DNA from: Himantopus leucocephalus
Lineage: Eukaryota > Chordata > Aves > Charadriiformes > Recurvirostridae
NCBI GenBank assembly: GCA_003993805.1
Contig: RSEF01000004.1
Span: 78,970,206 to 79,034,205, forward strand
Reading direction: 5' to 3'
DNA length: 64,000 nucleotides
Each line of letters opens with the position of its first letter. Position 1 is the stretch's first letter. The position numbers and the translations under genes were made by a program. The notes beneath the pieces are model-generated. The model saw only the letters and a list, made by a program, of their open reading frames with translations, was not told the origin of the DNA and searched no databases. Shown in pieces: positions 19,861-30,700 of this stretch.

Positions 19861-19915
19861 CCAATTTTACAGGGCCAACCTGTTCCCNCCAATTCTACAG
19901 GGCCGAACTGTTCCC
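19861..19915 (+). repeat. 27-bp tandem duplication flanking a single N
   Basis: Positions 19861-19887 and 19889-19915 match at 24 of 27 positions, both containing 'tacagggcc' and ending TGTTCCC. The unresolved base 19888 sits exactly between them. This is probably an assembly join rather than biology. Confidence 0.7.
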
Positions 19916-21349
19916 CATTCACCTTCCCTTCCTTTCGTCCCCCAGCCCTGTGTTTGGGCTCTGCCAAACCATGGTTCCTGCTGCAAGTGCATCGGATTCA
20001 GCTTTGCCTCCAGTCACCATCTTTCTAAATATTCGCTCTTCTGCCAGTCTCGTTAATCTCTTACAAATCTCACAACAGCAATATAGGACAAAGCTTGCTG
20101 TCTTTCCTCTCTCTCTTCTTCTCCCTCTCTGCGCTGCCTCTGTAAGTGGGGGCTTGTCAGTCTTCAGTTTGTAGCAAAGAAATCCATCCAGGTTTTAATA
20201 AATATTTGACAAATTAGTGCAGTGGAGTAGTTGCGTTGGATGTTAATAAACACTTGATGACTTGTGAAAAACCCTGCCTTTCAGTAAACGTTATTTGAAC
20301 TTCCACCAGCTTTTACTTTTCACTGCTCGAAAAAAGGAAGGAAATAAATACAAAAGGAAAAAAAAAATGCTTGAAAAATACCAGGGAACACACAGCTGTG
20401 CCTGACAGTCTCTCCTGGACTGTATTGTTTTGCTTCAGTCAGTTGACACTATTTAAACAGGTTTCTTATTTAATAAACACAAGGGCACGGAGATACGTTT
20501 TCTGGATCCTTTTCCTAGATCTGCAATCCCCATGAAGTGACAGCTTTGATATTAGCAGGACTTTCTTCTGATTAAAAATCCACTGGGAGAACTTGTCTTA
20601 CAGCCGAAAATTTGCTTTAGTCGCCACTGATTTTCTTGTGACTCAATTGAACACTGACCACATCTGGACTGCAAATAAAAAGCTCTTTGCCTCCAAGACA
20701 CAGCAGGTTCCTCATCCTGTGATGACCCCTGTCCTTCCCCACCAGATCACCAGCGGTGCGTTAGATGGGTCGTAGCCCCCTGGGACGCCACAAAGGACGT
20801 GAGGTTGGGTTTGCGGCGGCAGCAGCAGCAGCTGCGCCGTCTCTGATACAATGAATTAGTTTCAGTGCCGTAACCGTAGCGTTATTTTTCCTACTTGCAT
20901 GTGGACTGTGGCAGGACCACCTTTCGGGAGGCCACCAGAAAAAGCATCTCCAAAGATGGAGTGTCTTGGATGCTGTTACTGTCCTTATATTCCTTTGCAG
21001 TAATAGCAAGCCAGTCACAGCAAGGCTGCCAGGTGCCACCACCAGGATGTGGGCTGAGTTGTGAGCCAGTTTGAGAGCAAGGAAGCAGCTCTGGTTACTC
21101 CGCAGGTACCTTCAGTTTAGCTATGAAATCCTGAAGATCTCAGGCGTCGGAAGGCCCATAGCAGGTTTGTAAGGGTCAACGCGGCGTTCCCAGCTGCCTG
21201 GCCACTTCTCTCGTGGGTATCCTCGTCTGTTTATTGCGGTTGCCCCTGTGCTTTCACCTCTGTGTGTCATTCTTCACTTGGTCACGAATAAGGCCACTTG
21301 TCAGTTGATAAATACTCTCAGAACAAAGCCCTGAGCCACTGTCCGTTTC

Positions 21350-21386
21350 AAAAAAATAAAATAAAATAATAAAATAAAATAAAATA
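21350..21386 (+). repeat. (AAAAT)n microsatellite
   Basis: A run of about seven AAAAT/AAAAAT units, slightly interrupted, read directly from the sequence. Confidence 0.9.
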
Positions 21387-22252
21387 GGGTCTGACAGCAA
21401 GCCAAGAGCATGAGCAGCCCCTCCTCTTTCCTATGGGTTTAGGTTCTGTATGTGTGACTGTTCTTCGTGCTTGTCTTGTAACACTGGTATTTGCACAACG
21501 TTGACGGGAGCCATGCAGCCATTCATACACTGTTTTAAATCAAACTCGGTATATAAGTTGCATTTCTTCATTCTATCAGGAGACATTTTTAAAATTTTTA
21601 ATAACTGCCAAAATAGCAGGAAATCAATGAAATGGTGTTTACTCCATAGGGGATGATTCCTACTTGATGTTTGCTACCTGCTGATGCTAATGAAGACGTT
21701 TTGTTCTCATCTCACAGTACAGTGGACAACTGACATCTCACTAGCTCAAAATTAGTGCTTTTTGGACACAACTGGGAGCAGAAGCCAAAGAAAACTCTTC
21801 ATGCCATAATTATCTGTAGAGATGCTGACAAATAACTGCCTGCAGGGATGATTTGCCATTAGTCAAGCAAAGCAGGAGCTTCACAATTCACAAACATTTC
21901 CTTTGTTTTTTGGGTTTTGGTTTTTTTTTCTTTTGTGGGTACCCAAGGCGGTCTAACAAGCGTTGCAGGAGGCAACAAAAAATAAAGAGGTAATGCTAGA
22001 AATGGGTCTTTTTATAAACCACTTAGGAATTCTGCCATCTCTAAGGCACATGTTGCTGTGCTGCGGAGGTAACTCATGAGCGAATGAGGACGGATGGTGC
22101 ATAAAAAGCTGGAGCCGTTTAACAGAAATGAATAATGCATGTAGAAAAATGGATAGGAAAACTGTGGTCAGAGGACAAGCAAACTGCTGACCGACGTGCG
22201 CACCGGAGTGAAGTGTGTTTTGGTTGGTCTGTGTCGTATTTTACATGGAAGA

Positions 22253-22388
22253 GTAACTTTTGTAAAGTAAAAAAAGTTGTAACTTTTGTAAAGTAAAGTA
22301 AAACTTCTGGTTTGTATTTTTTTATATTCTTTTTATATACTTTCTTAGTATTTTTTATACTTTTTTAAATACTTTTTTTATACTCTCT
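22253..22388 (+). repeat. Short direct repeat and T-rich ATACTTTTTT-like tract
   Basis: The phrase 'taacttttgtaaagtaaa' occurs twice within 22253-22300. It is followed from about 22312 by irregular repeats of a 10-12 base unit of the ATACTTTTTT type. Confidence 0.7.
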
Positions 22389-23260
22389 ACCACCCTGTCT
22401 CTGATGCTGTATAAAAAGTTTACAGCCTCTCCTTTCATGTAGTTCTGACTCAAAGCCATTAAGTTTTCTCTTTTTTCACTCTTCTCTTGACAATAGGTGT
22501 TTTTTCCCACTAGGAACCCTAAGTTTTGCTCAACATCCACTCAGTTTAGACCGATGGGTAAAAAAACAGAGGCATGTTTACCTAAATCCTGAGAAATGGA
22601 AGAGGGAGTAAGTACAGTCCTTGAATCTGAAGACACTCTTAGTTTGTGTATCTTGATTTCTATAAAAAAGCCTCGGCTATGGAAAACGGGGTATCTGAGA
22701 AAACAAAGGAGGTGAGTGACTATTAAAATCCTCTCGGCACCTAAATGAATACTTCCAAGATGAATGCTTCGTGAGGATAAAAAAAAAACATTTAAAAAAC
22801 TTCGTTCACTGTCACAGTTGTCAGATTACAAGATGGTTTGACGGCAGTCAGTAAATGCCTACCGCACCCCGGGCTGTGCGTAGCGCGGGTGTATCTAACT
22901 ATGGATTAGCTTTGATTCAGAACCATGAGCTGTGTTATACCCTGTGCTACACGGTGGCTCACCCAGATTTTCCTTTAGTCTCTCTGAGAGGTCCCAGGAA
23001 AGGCAGCTATCTTCAGATCCGCCCTCCGCCCTGGCACGGTTGTGTGTGTGATCTGTGCAAGTGCCCGCTCTCACGAGAAACCTGCTAAACTGTGGGAGAG
23101 GGAGTTCGTTTGCTGTGCTTTGCCTGCAATATTTCTGTATTCTATTGTATTATTTCACTATAGTCCAATCCTGAAATAATCTATTCCAAGCCAGAAAAGT
23201 GTCGCAACGAGCCATGATGTGTGAACGCGGGTTGCACCATCACCGAGGTTGGAGGCAGGA

Positions 23261-23360
23261 GGAGCAGGAGGGGATGGAGGAGCAGGAGGGGATGGAGAAG
23301 CAGGAGGGGATGGGGCTGCAAGAGGGGATGGAGGAACAGGAGGGGATGGAGGAGCAGGCA
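23261..23360 (+). repeat. 18-bp minisatellite
   Basis: Five full 18-base units of consensus GGAGCAGGAGGGGATGGA (starting at 23261, 23279, 23297, 23315 and 23333) are followed by a 10-base partial unit. Because 18 is a multiple of three, the array is open in several frames on both strands. That explains the Gly/Glu-rich and Pro/Ser-rich ORFs here; none is likely to be coding. Confidence 0.93.
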
Positions 23361-23364
23361 GAAC

Positions 23365-26360
23365 CCCAGACAGCCTCACCACCTTGCCAAGAAGGGTTTG
23401 GTGGAATTGGAAAAGAGGTCACAACTCATGTAAGGGGGGTGTAAACCTTTAGTGGCTGCGGTTCCAAATCCACATGCCACTTTTCATTCAGAGCACCTCT
23501 ATTTTGCCCTGGCAACAGTGAAACAGATCCTTAATTTGACCCCCCACCAACTGCTGTATTTAGCAGTATTTTAGGCATCTGTCTTAAAGCGCGCCCTAAT
23601 AATAGAGGTTGCAAGTAATAACGACAGAAGTAGCAAAGGAGGACTTGGACATTATTTAGCGCTGCAGTTTTGTTTTATGGACTAGTATATACTGTTGTTT
23701 GAGCATGCCAGGAGCTGGTGGCCAAGAGAGATGATGTGTGAACTCAGACGTGGGGTTGTTAGAGGGATGGCAGAACTGTTGTGTTGTGGGCAGGATATAT
23801 TGCTTGGAGTAATGTGTTTCAGGCGTCTGTCAGCCTGAGCTGATAGGGGGAAATGAAGATGAGAGTGCTTTCTGGGAAAGTAAATCTGGGAAGGAAAATA
23901 AACCTGTCAAAGAGGAAAAAAAATCTAGCAATTGGTGGTGGTGGGGAAAGTAACCTAGAGACTGGGAAGGGGAAGGAAAAAAAAAGAGATGGTGACATGC
24001 AGCTGAAAAGGATAAGAGAAAGACAAAGGGAGAAAAAAACCTGGGAGTCAGGGGAGAAAGGGGAAGAAGAGTAAAACTTCAGAGATTTATGGGCATTATA
24101 CACCTGAAATGTATTGTTTTGCCATTTGTCTGCTACATCTGGAAAACAGTTTGCCCTTAGGTACTGCCCACTGTAAAAGCAGACTTTTAGGATAGGATTT
24201 CTCCCCCAAACCTCTGTAAAATAATGATGTTAAAATAAGGAGACTTCATAGTTTATTTTATTTTTATATCAGTTTATTCCACTTTATTCATATTTATTGT
24301 TGAAGGTACATTTCCATTAACGGCAGTATCTGAATTAAAGGTGCTGGGAGGATTCCACAACTCTTTAGCAAAGAAAGGGCAACATTCAGAGGCACGAATG
24401 GTTTCTGCAATGCACAGATCAGGGAAAATGGCATTAAAATGCATGCAGGTTGCAGAAAGGCTGCAATTTTCTCTGCTGGGAGACCGGGACAGAAGACACC
24501 CTGGATTGAATACTACATTTTTAAAACTTAAATCCTACTTGTTGCTGGAATCTGAGTCAAGGCTTGTGACTTCAGGAGCTTGGCCAAAGAGTTCATGATT
24601 TTTATTTTTTTTTTTAAAAAAAGGGTGTGTAGAGGGCAATGGAGGGGAAGAATGACACACGCACAGAATGAGCCCTGGGCAAATGGCAAGGTGTCCTTTC
24701 TGGCACATTTCTAACCCTTCCTTGATTGCCGCTCAACCACCGCTCCATCAGGATCTTCTTCTCCTGCCTCCTTCATTCATCACCTCCAAATTGTGTTCCC
24801 TGAGAGTTACGAGTGGGGAATCAATCAGAGACTCTGCTCCTTTCAGCCACAGGTACTGGAGGCCACGGGGGGGCTGTGATCTGATTAAGGCATTGTTGAA
24901 AATAGCTTTTGCCTTTCATCTGAAACCACTATCCTCAGAATAAATCAGTGGGAGCAGGTGAACGGTGCATGTACCGCTACATGGGCTCTAAAGGTACTGG
25001 AGAATCTACACCTACAGAAAGGAATTTGCTTTTTAAAGTGTATAGAACAGCGTGACATAGACTGTGTCACTTTACAGCGCATAGTCAGCGATATTCACAT
25101 CCAGTATACTATTAGAATGTGATTTATTTTTTTTTACTTAAACAAAAAAATTTTAAACTATGTCCTGTGATAAAGCCAGACTTTCAAATGGTATAAAATA
25201 CTTTACAAATATTTTTTTCTGCTCTCACTGTTCCACAGAAATCCAAAAGCAGCTAGGTTTGTTCCTTCAGTTTCAACCCGCAGGAGAGGTTTGTAAAGGG
25301 ACTCATCCTGCACCCTTAAGTGAAGTAAAATTTTCATTTCATTGTTATGAATTAAATCCCATAATTTAATTCGGTGGGTATTTGCAAAAGGTCAGATCAA
25401 TGTCAGCAGTCTCAGCACCGTTCCAGGAACAGTGCTACTTTATTAACATGGCAGGCAAAACATTGTTTCTATGGATTGTTCATAAATAGTGTTTAGATTC
25501 TTTTTTTTTTAATTTCCTGTCTGTGGACAAGCTGGATGCAAAAAAAATAATAGCCAAAGTTGTGTGCTAAGTTGTATGGGTAAACTGTTTCAGGCAATAA
25601 GTGAGTGCAGAGCATGAATCTGGGTGCCTGGAACTCAAAATATATTTCCCATTTAAAATCATTCTGTAAAGAGATCAGATTTTCCTGATTAAAAACCTTG
25701 AAAGTGGTTATATTTAATATCCAGATCTACATTCCACTCTGTGCTCAAATTTAATCTCATCTAATAACAAACTTTTTAAATGATATTGACTCAGCTAGAA
25801 GATAGAAGCATCTCCAACAGGATATTTTCACAAAACAAAACAAATGAATAACTTCTGCCGAGCTCCACAGAGCAAAGCGCACGACCTGAACGCCCACACT
25901 CACCCCTGCGCTGCACAGGCAGGAGCCTGAGTTCCTTGCTCAATAAACTACCAATAGTTACATCATTCAAAGATTTTTTTATCTATGTTGAGTCTGTTAA
26001 CAAATATGTGTAGTCGGAGAAAATAGTTGTTCCAAAGTTTAGAAAAACTATGTTTTCTGACAAAGTCTTTCAGCCTTTGCTCGTTGTGTGTGCTGTTTCT
26101 GCCTTTCTACATCCAATGGACTCTATTTTCACATAGGCAGTACCACAACAGGAGTGACTGTGAATATATTTGTGAAATGTATTACTACCGTGGCCATCAT
26201 CCTACGTCTTCAGTCCTGTGTCCTTTGTAAAATCACCTCTTTGCTTGTATCTCAAGCATTTATCCCTGTGCTTCCTAGTGTGACAATTTCCATGTGAGCC
26301 TTTGGGGCTCACCTAAGACCCTGCCGCTTACACATGTGGGTGCTCGCAGCTGCACAGAAG
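23365..26360. other. Intergenic, nothing recognised
   Basis: Mostly unique sequence with purine-rich stretches at about 23850-24070. No exon, RNA gene or clear mobile element was seen. Confidence 0.6.
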
Positions 26361-26361
26361 A

Positions 26362-26495
26362 AATCATAGAACAGTTTGGGTTGGAAGGGACTTTGAAGAA
26401 CATCTAGTTCCAACCCCACTGCCATGGGCAGGGACACCTTCCGCTAGACCAGGTTGCTCGAAGCCCCATCCAACCTGGCCTTGAACACACAGGGA
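26362..26495 (-). mobile_element. CR1 LINE 3' end, antisense
   Basis: The + strand reads as the complement of a CR1 3' end: 'aatcatagaacagtttggg', 'ttggaagggact', 'ccatgggcagggacacctt' and 'gaagccccatccaacctgg'. The CR1 3' terminus is at 26362 and the copy is truncated near 26495, about 130 bases in total. Confidence 0.95.
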
Positions 26496-26599
26496 AGAAA
26501 GCCACGTCTTTGTGCTTGTTCTATGGGTTTTATTCCAAAAATACATGAAATGATGTTAAATCAGGTTATTGCCTAAACGAAGAATGCATTCCATCCACA

Positions 26600-27225
26600 A
26601 AGTCACCAATCTTTATTTTCATTTTATTAAAAAAAAAAATTATTTTACTTAAAAGCATTATTTTCACATGGACAAGCCCATTCTCCCCATCCCAAAATTC
26701 TTCTTTTAATTGACCGTGACACCAAAATGATCTCAACGTGTATTAGCTCAGCAAAAATAACGTGAAAAAATACTACAAATGTAATGGAAAGATTTTGATT
26801 ATGAGGCATAGATACTGAAGTGAAGACTGCAATACGTGTATTCATGTTTGAGGAGAACCTATCAGTGTTTTGGAAATTTTAAGAGATACCCAGAACTGCA
26901 GCTGAAAACTGAGCAGAACTGTAAAGAACACCAATTTTTACAGGAGAATTTATGACAAATAGAGCATCTTCTAAGGCTTTTTATAAAGTCCCTTATCTTC
27001 AAAGAGTCCTCTTCTTCCTTTGTACTTTTGCAGGGAAAGTGATATAGAGCTCAGACAGCGATAGCATCCATTTCCCATAAAATTGTCACTGCGTTTTACT
27101 GTCAGCTGAAGTGTTTCATTACCTCAGAACTAAATCATGTTCAGCTGATGCCACAGTCACTTTCCAAGGCCAGATGATAAATATTTGTAATTCTGTAGGC
27201 CACTGGTAGCCTCTTCTGACGCAGC
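26600..27225 (-). other. CCKAR: CCKAR 3' untranslated region (inferred end)
   Basis: This is the stretch downstream of the CCKAR stop. Two AATAAA hexamers on the - strand (TTTATT at 26623-26628 and 26612-26617 on +) are the likeliest poly(A) signals, giving a 3'UTR of about 0.6 kb. The exact end is not proven from sequence. Confidence 0.45.
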
Positions 27226-27752
27226 TCAGGGGGGTGCGGATGCATTCATGTGCATGTAAGAACACTTGGAGAGTGAAGCCCCTGTTGTCTTCCCCTCCTC
27301 TTCATCACCAACCTCTCCCCGTATCGCAGGGGGCTTCTGCTTAGCGCAGCAGGTGAAAGTGGCTAGAAAACCCATGCGGAAACGCTTGTTCATAAAGCAG
27401 TATATGATAGGGTTCACGCAGGCAGAAGTATAGGACAACAAGTGGATAAAGGAGATGGGAGCTCCTGAGAGACGCTGGTCTGCCGAAGTGGTGTCAAACG
27501 CGCGCCAGGCATTGACACTGAAGATGGGAGTCCAGCAAAGGAAAAACAAAATCACTATCACCATCAACATGCGGATGACGAGTTTCTTGGCCATTAAGTT
27601 GGCAGAAGAGCTGTTGCTTCTCACCCTGTCTATTTTGCTATGGCTAGTAGCAGAGAGCTGTTGCAACGGCATTTTCCTTTTTCTTTTGGTTTTGTTGAGG
27701 TAGCATCCATCTCCATCCTCGTATTTGGCGCTGCAGGTACTTATTTTTCTTT
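27226..27752 (-). CDS. CCKAR: CCKAR exon 5, third intracellular loop to C-terminus
   Basis: I placed the acceptor at TGTACAG, with 27752 the first exon base, because only this keeps the frame. It gives ERKISTCSAKYEDGDGCYL joined to KSSR of exon 4, aligning with the KYEDSDGCYL segment of mammals. A second AG 17 bases further in (CCTGCAG) would shift the frame. The exon then carries TM6 (FFLCWTPIFS), TM7 (NPIIYCFMNKRF) and the tail ending MNASAPP, with TGA at 27226-27228. Confidence 0.97.
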
Positions 27753-30700
27753 CTGTACATACAAATTAGTACTTAAATAGTTGGCAAAATATCTCCGAAC
27801 AGTGCATCAAAACACAAAACAAAGCGTGGAGTCTAAGTCTAAATAAATGACATAATTCATGGCTGAACCACCGCTGCAAAGCAAGCACTGTCCTCATTCT
27901 GAGTCAGTTGTGTATCAGCGGCTCTGCGTCTGCTGTCTCCCAATATATGCCTCAACTCTATACAAATTGATGCAAAAGATGTAACAACACTGTTCGCTCA
28001 AGTATTCACTGAAGATTATTTTCAAAATTATGTGCTTCTATTTTAATTTGACAATTTTTATTGTGGTGTTTATTTACAGAAACGGTCCTCACCCATGGCC
28101 AGAAAAAAAAATCTTGGTATTTCTATAATAAGCAAATTAGAAATTTAATGTATCCTGCCCTTGCAAGCAAGCCATAGGTGAGGAATTATTTGCTAGTGAA
28201 TAATGGAATAACTTCAATCAACAAAGGCATCTGGTAGTTTCATGACCATAACTGACCATAATGATTATTTCTGCAAATAGAGAATTTCGCTTTTAGTAGC
28301 TTCAACATGACTGCTCTTATCTTCAACTCCAACTTAAAAAAAGCCCCAAACCTAAATGTATTGTTACCTCGTGAAGATTTTCTCTGGCTGGCATCAAATT
28401 TTATTCCTCTGTAGAGTTCCAGAGAAATCAGGCCATACGCAACCATCATTATAATCCCAGGTATAAGAAAGAGTATGAGTAGCAGGAAAGTGTACCTAAA
28501 GAATCAAAAGACAAACTGAGACCAGGGAACAGCACGAAACCAGAAAAACTCCTTTTTCTCCAGCTGAGAACTCGGGGGGGCCAACAGGATTTCAAGATTT
28601 TTCTGAAATTTTTTCATGCTAATACAAAGCATCATTTTGACAGCTCTGGAAATTAGAAGCTTCCCACCTCTTCTCCTCCTTCTTCCCCCAGAAAAGAACA
28701 GCAGGAACAAGACTATCGTGGCTACAAATCATCCATCACCCAACCTCCGTGTGCCCAGAGGAGATGGGTGGTCCCGTAGCGGTTAGCGGGGTCAGGAGGT
28801 CTCTCTGCCCATGAAGTGGGGCGCTCTGCTCCAACCAGATGAGCGTCGGATGCCCTGTAGTTTTGAATGATGTAAAAATTGCCTTGCAGAAGCCAAATGA
28901 GCAGCTGCTGATTCTCAAAGGGGCCGCTGGTACTGGCAGTCACTCCTTCAGTGAGCCCTGACTTGCCAAGGGTCGTGGCACACACGGGCAGGGACGGAGC
29001 AGCCACCACCTGGGCTTTCATCCCTGGGGCTGGGCAGAGCCCCCGGCGAGGGATCCCAGGGCCGGCAACCCCCTCGCTAAAGGAAGCAGCTTTGACGTGG
29101 TTGCACATCTGTTACTCTCCTAGGCAGCTTATCTAATGGGATTAAAATTTGGGGAAATCATTCTGTTTGAAAGCATTCGCAAGCCTACGTCTCTTCTGCT
29201 CCCCGGGACTTTGGTGCAAACTCCCTAACGCATCTGGGAATCTGCAATGATGCCATGGAGAAGAGAATGTCGCCCTGCAACCTCCCTCCTCATCTGTTCT
29301 CATACTGGGAAATACCTGAGACTACTGAAAGCATTAATATAAATTTCCTACGTTTATGGATACACTGTACTGAAGTGGTGCATACTTTAATCTTGTGCCC
29401 AGTTCCAACTGGCCTTCAGTAGACAAAGAAAACCTTACATCTCTGTGCCAGTGCAAGCGTTTAGTCACTGTGCAAGGTCACAATGTCTAAATAGCACTGC
29501 TGCTTGATAGCACTAGTATTTACTTACTCTGCCTGGATGTGTAAGACTTGGAGCACTGTCTCTCCCCTCATCTCCCCGTCCCTATGCTCTGTAAATGACC
29601 ACCAAAAAGGTTCGGTTCTCAGGAAGGGCGTTTGCAATCTCTGCAAGTTTTCGTATTCTGCACACAGGTGGACACTTGCACGTGTCCAGGCTTTTCAAAG
29701 ATTCATCAAGGAAAGATTTCTCTGAAAATATTGAACTTTATGTATAAATGAGCGAAAGCGGTATTCCTTCTTGAAGGGTGATGATGCTTTCTTTACAGTG
29801 ACAGGAGGGGCTTNGAAGGATTTATCTGAAAATATTAAACTTTATGTATAAATGAGCGAAAGCGGTATTCCTCCTTGAAGGGTGATGATGCTTTCTTTAC
29901 AGTGACAGGAGGGGCTTAGCAGAGCACAGAGTGAGAATCATTGCCATGTTGGGTGGTCCTATGAGNTAGCAGAGCACAGAGTGAGAATCATTGCCATGTT
30001 GGGTGGTCCTATGAGAAGGGAAAAGTCATACAAGTGTCAAAATGTAAGCAGCTTAAAAATATTATTTTTTTGGGACTTCTCACATAAGCATGATAGAAGT
30101 GTAAATGTTTGCTGAAGGTTACTACTTCATTTTCAACAGGCTTAATGCTACCGTGAAATCTTGTTTTCCACCAGCTAATTATGCATTTGCTAACAGGCAG
30201 TTATGTCTTACCAAGACTGCTGAATGACATCACTCGGCCAAAGGAGCCGACACATATTTGCTGTGGTGTTGTTATACTTGGTAAAAGGTACCAGTTTGCT
30301 GTAAATTGGGTACGGTGACATGATAGTAAAGGAAACACACCAGGTAGCAGCAATGACTTTCAAGGCATGAGATTTTGTCTGCCAGACCCTGGACTGCAGA
30401 GGTTTGCAAATGGCACTGTATCTCTCCAGAGATATGGCAACCAGGTTGAAAGTAGATACGCTTACAGAGACACCTGTACATACAAAATAAAGAAAAAGGT
30501 TATACTCTTGTTTTAGATGACCGTATTATTTTCAAATAGTCTTGCTGACTTTCTGTATGCATATATAAAATTTAAAATATAGCAGACTATTTATAAGCGA
30601 AAATATTTATAAATATCATACTGATCAAATCAGCAAAGAGTGTGTGGGCAATAGGTTTGAGTCTCCAGACTGATGTTCCTGTTCTGTGCTTCTCTAACTC

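Larger units (their letters stand above)
18030..23255. other. Intergenic, simple repeats only
   Basis: I see no gene. The stretch contains a C-run beside a small duplication at 19850-19915, a GGC/GCA-rich patch at 20815-20835, an AAAAT-type repeat, a duplicated 18-mer with a T-rich tract near 22.3 kb, and otherwise unique DNA. Confidence 0.6.

Noticed and set aside
23158..23452. Pro/Ser-rich and Gly/Glu-rich ORFs on both strands
   Set aside because: They are produced by the 18-bp minisatellite at 23261-23360.
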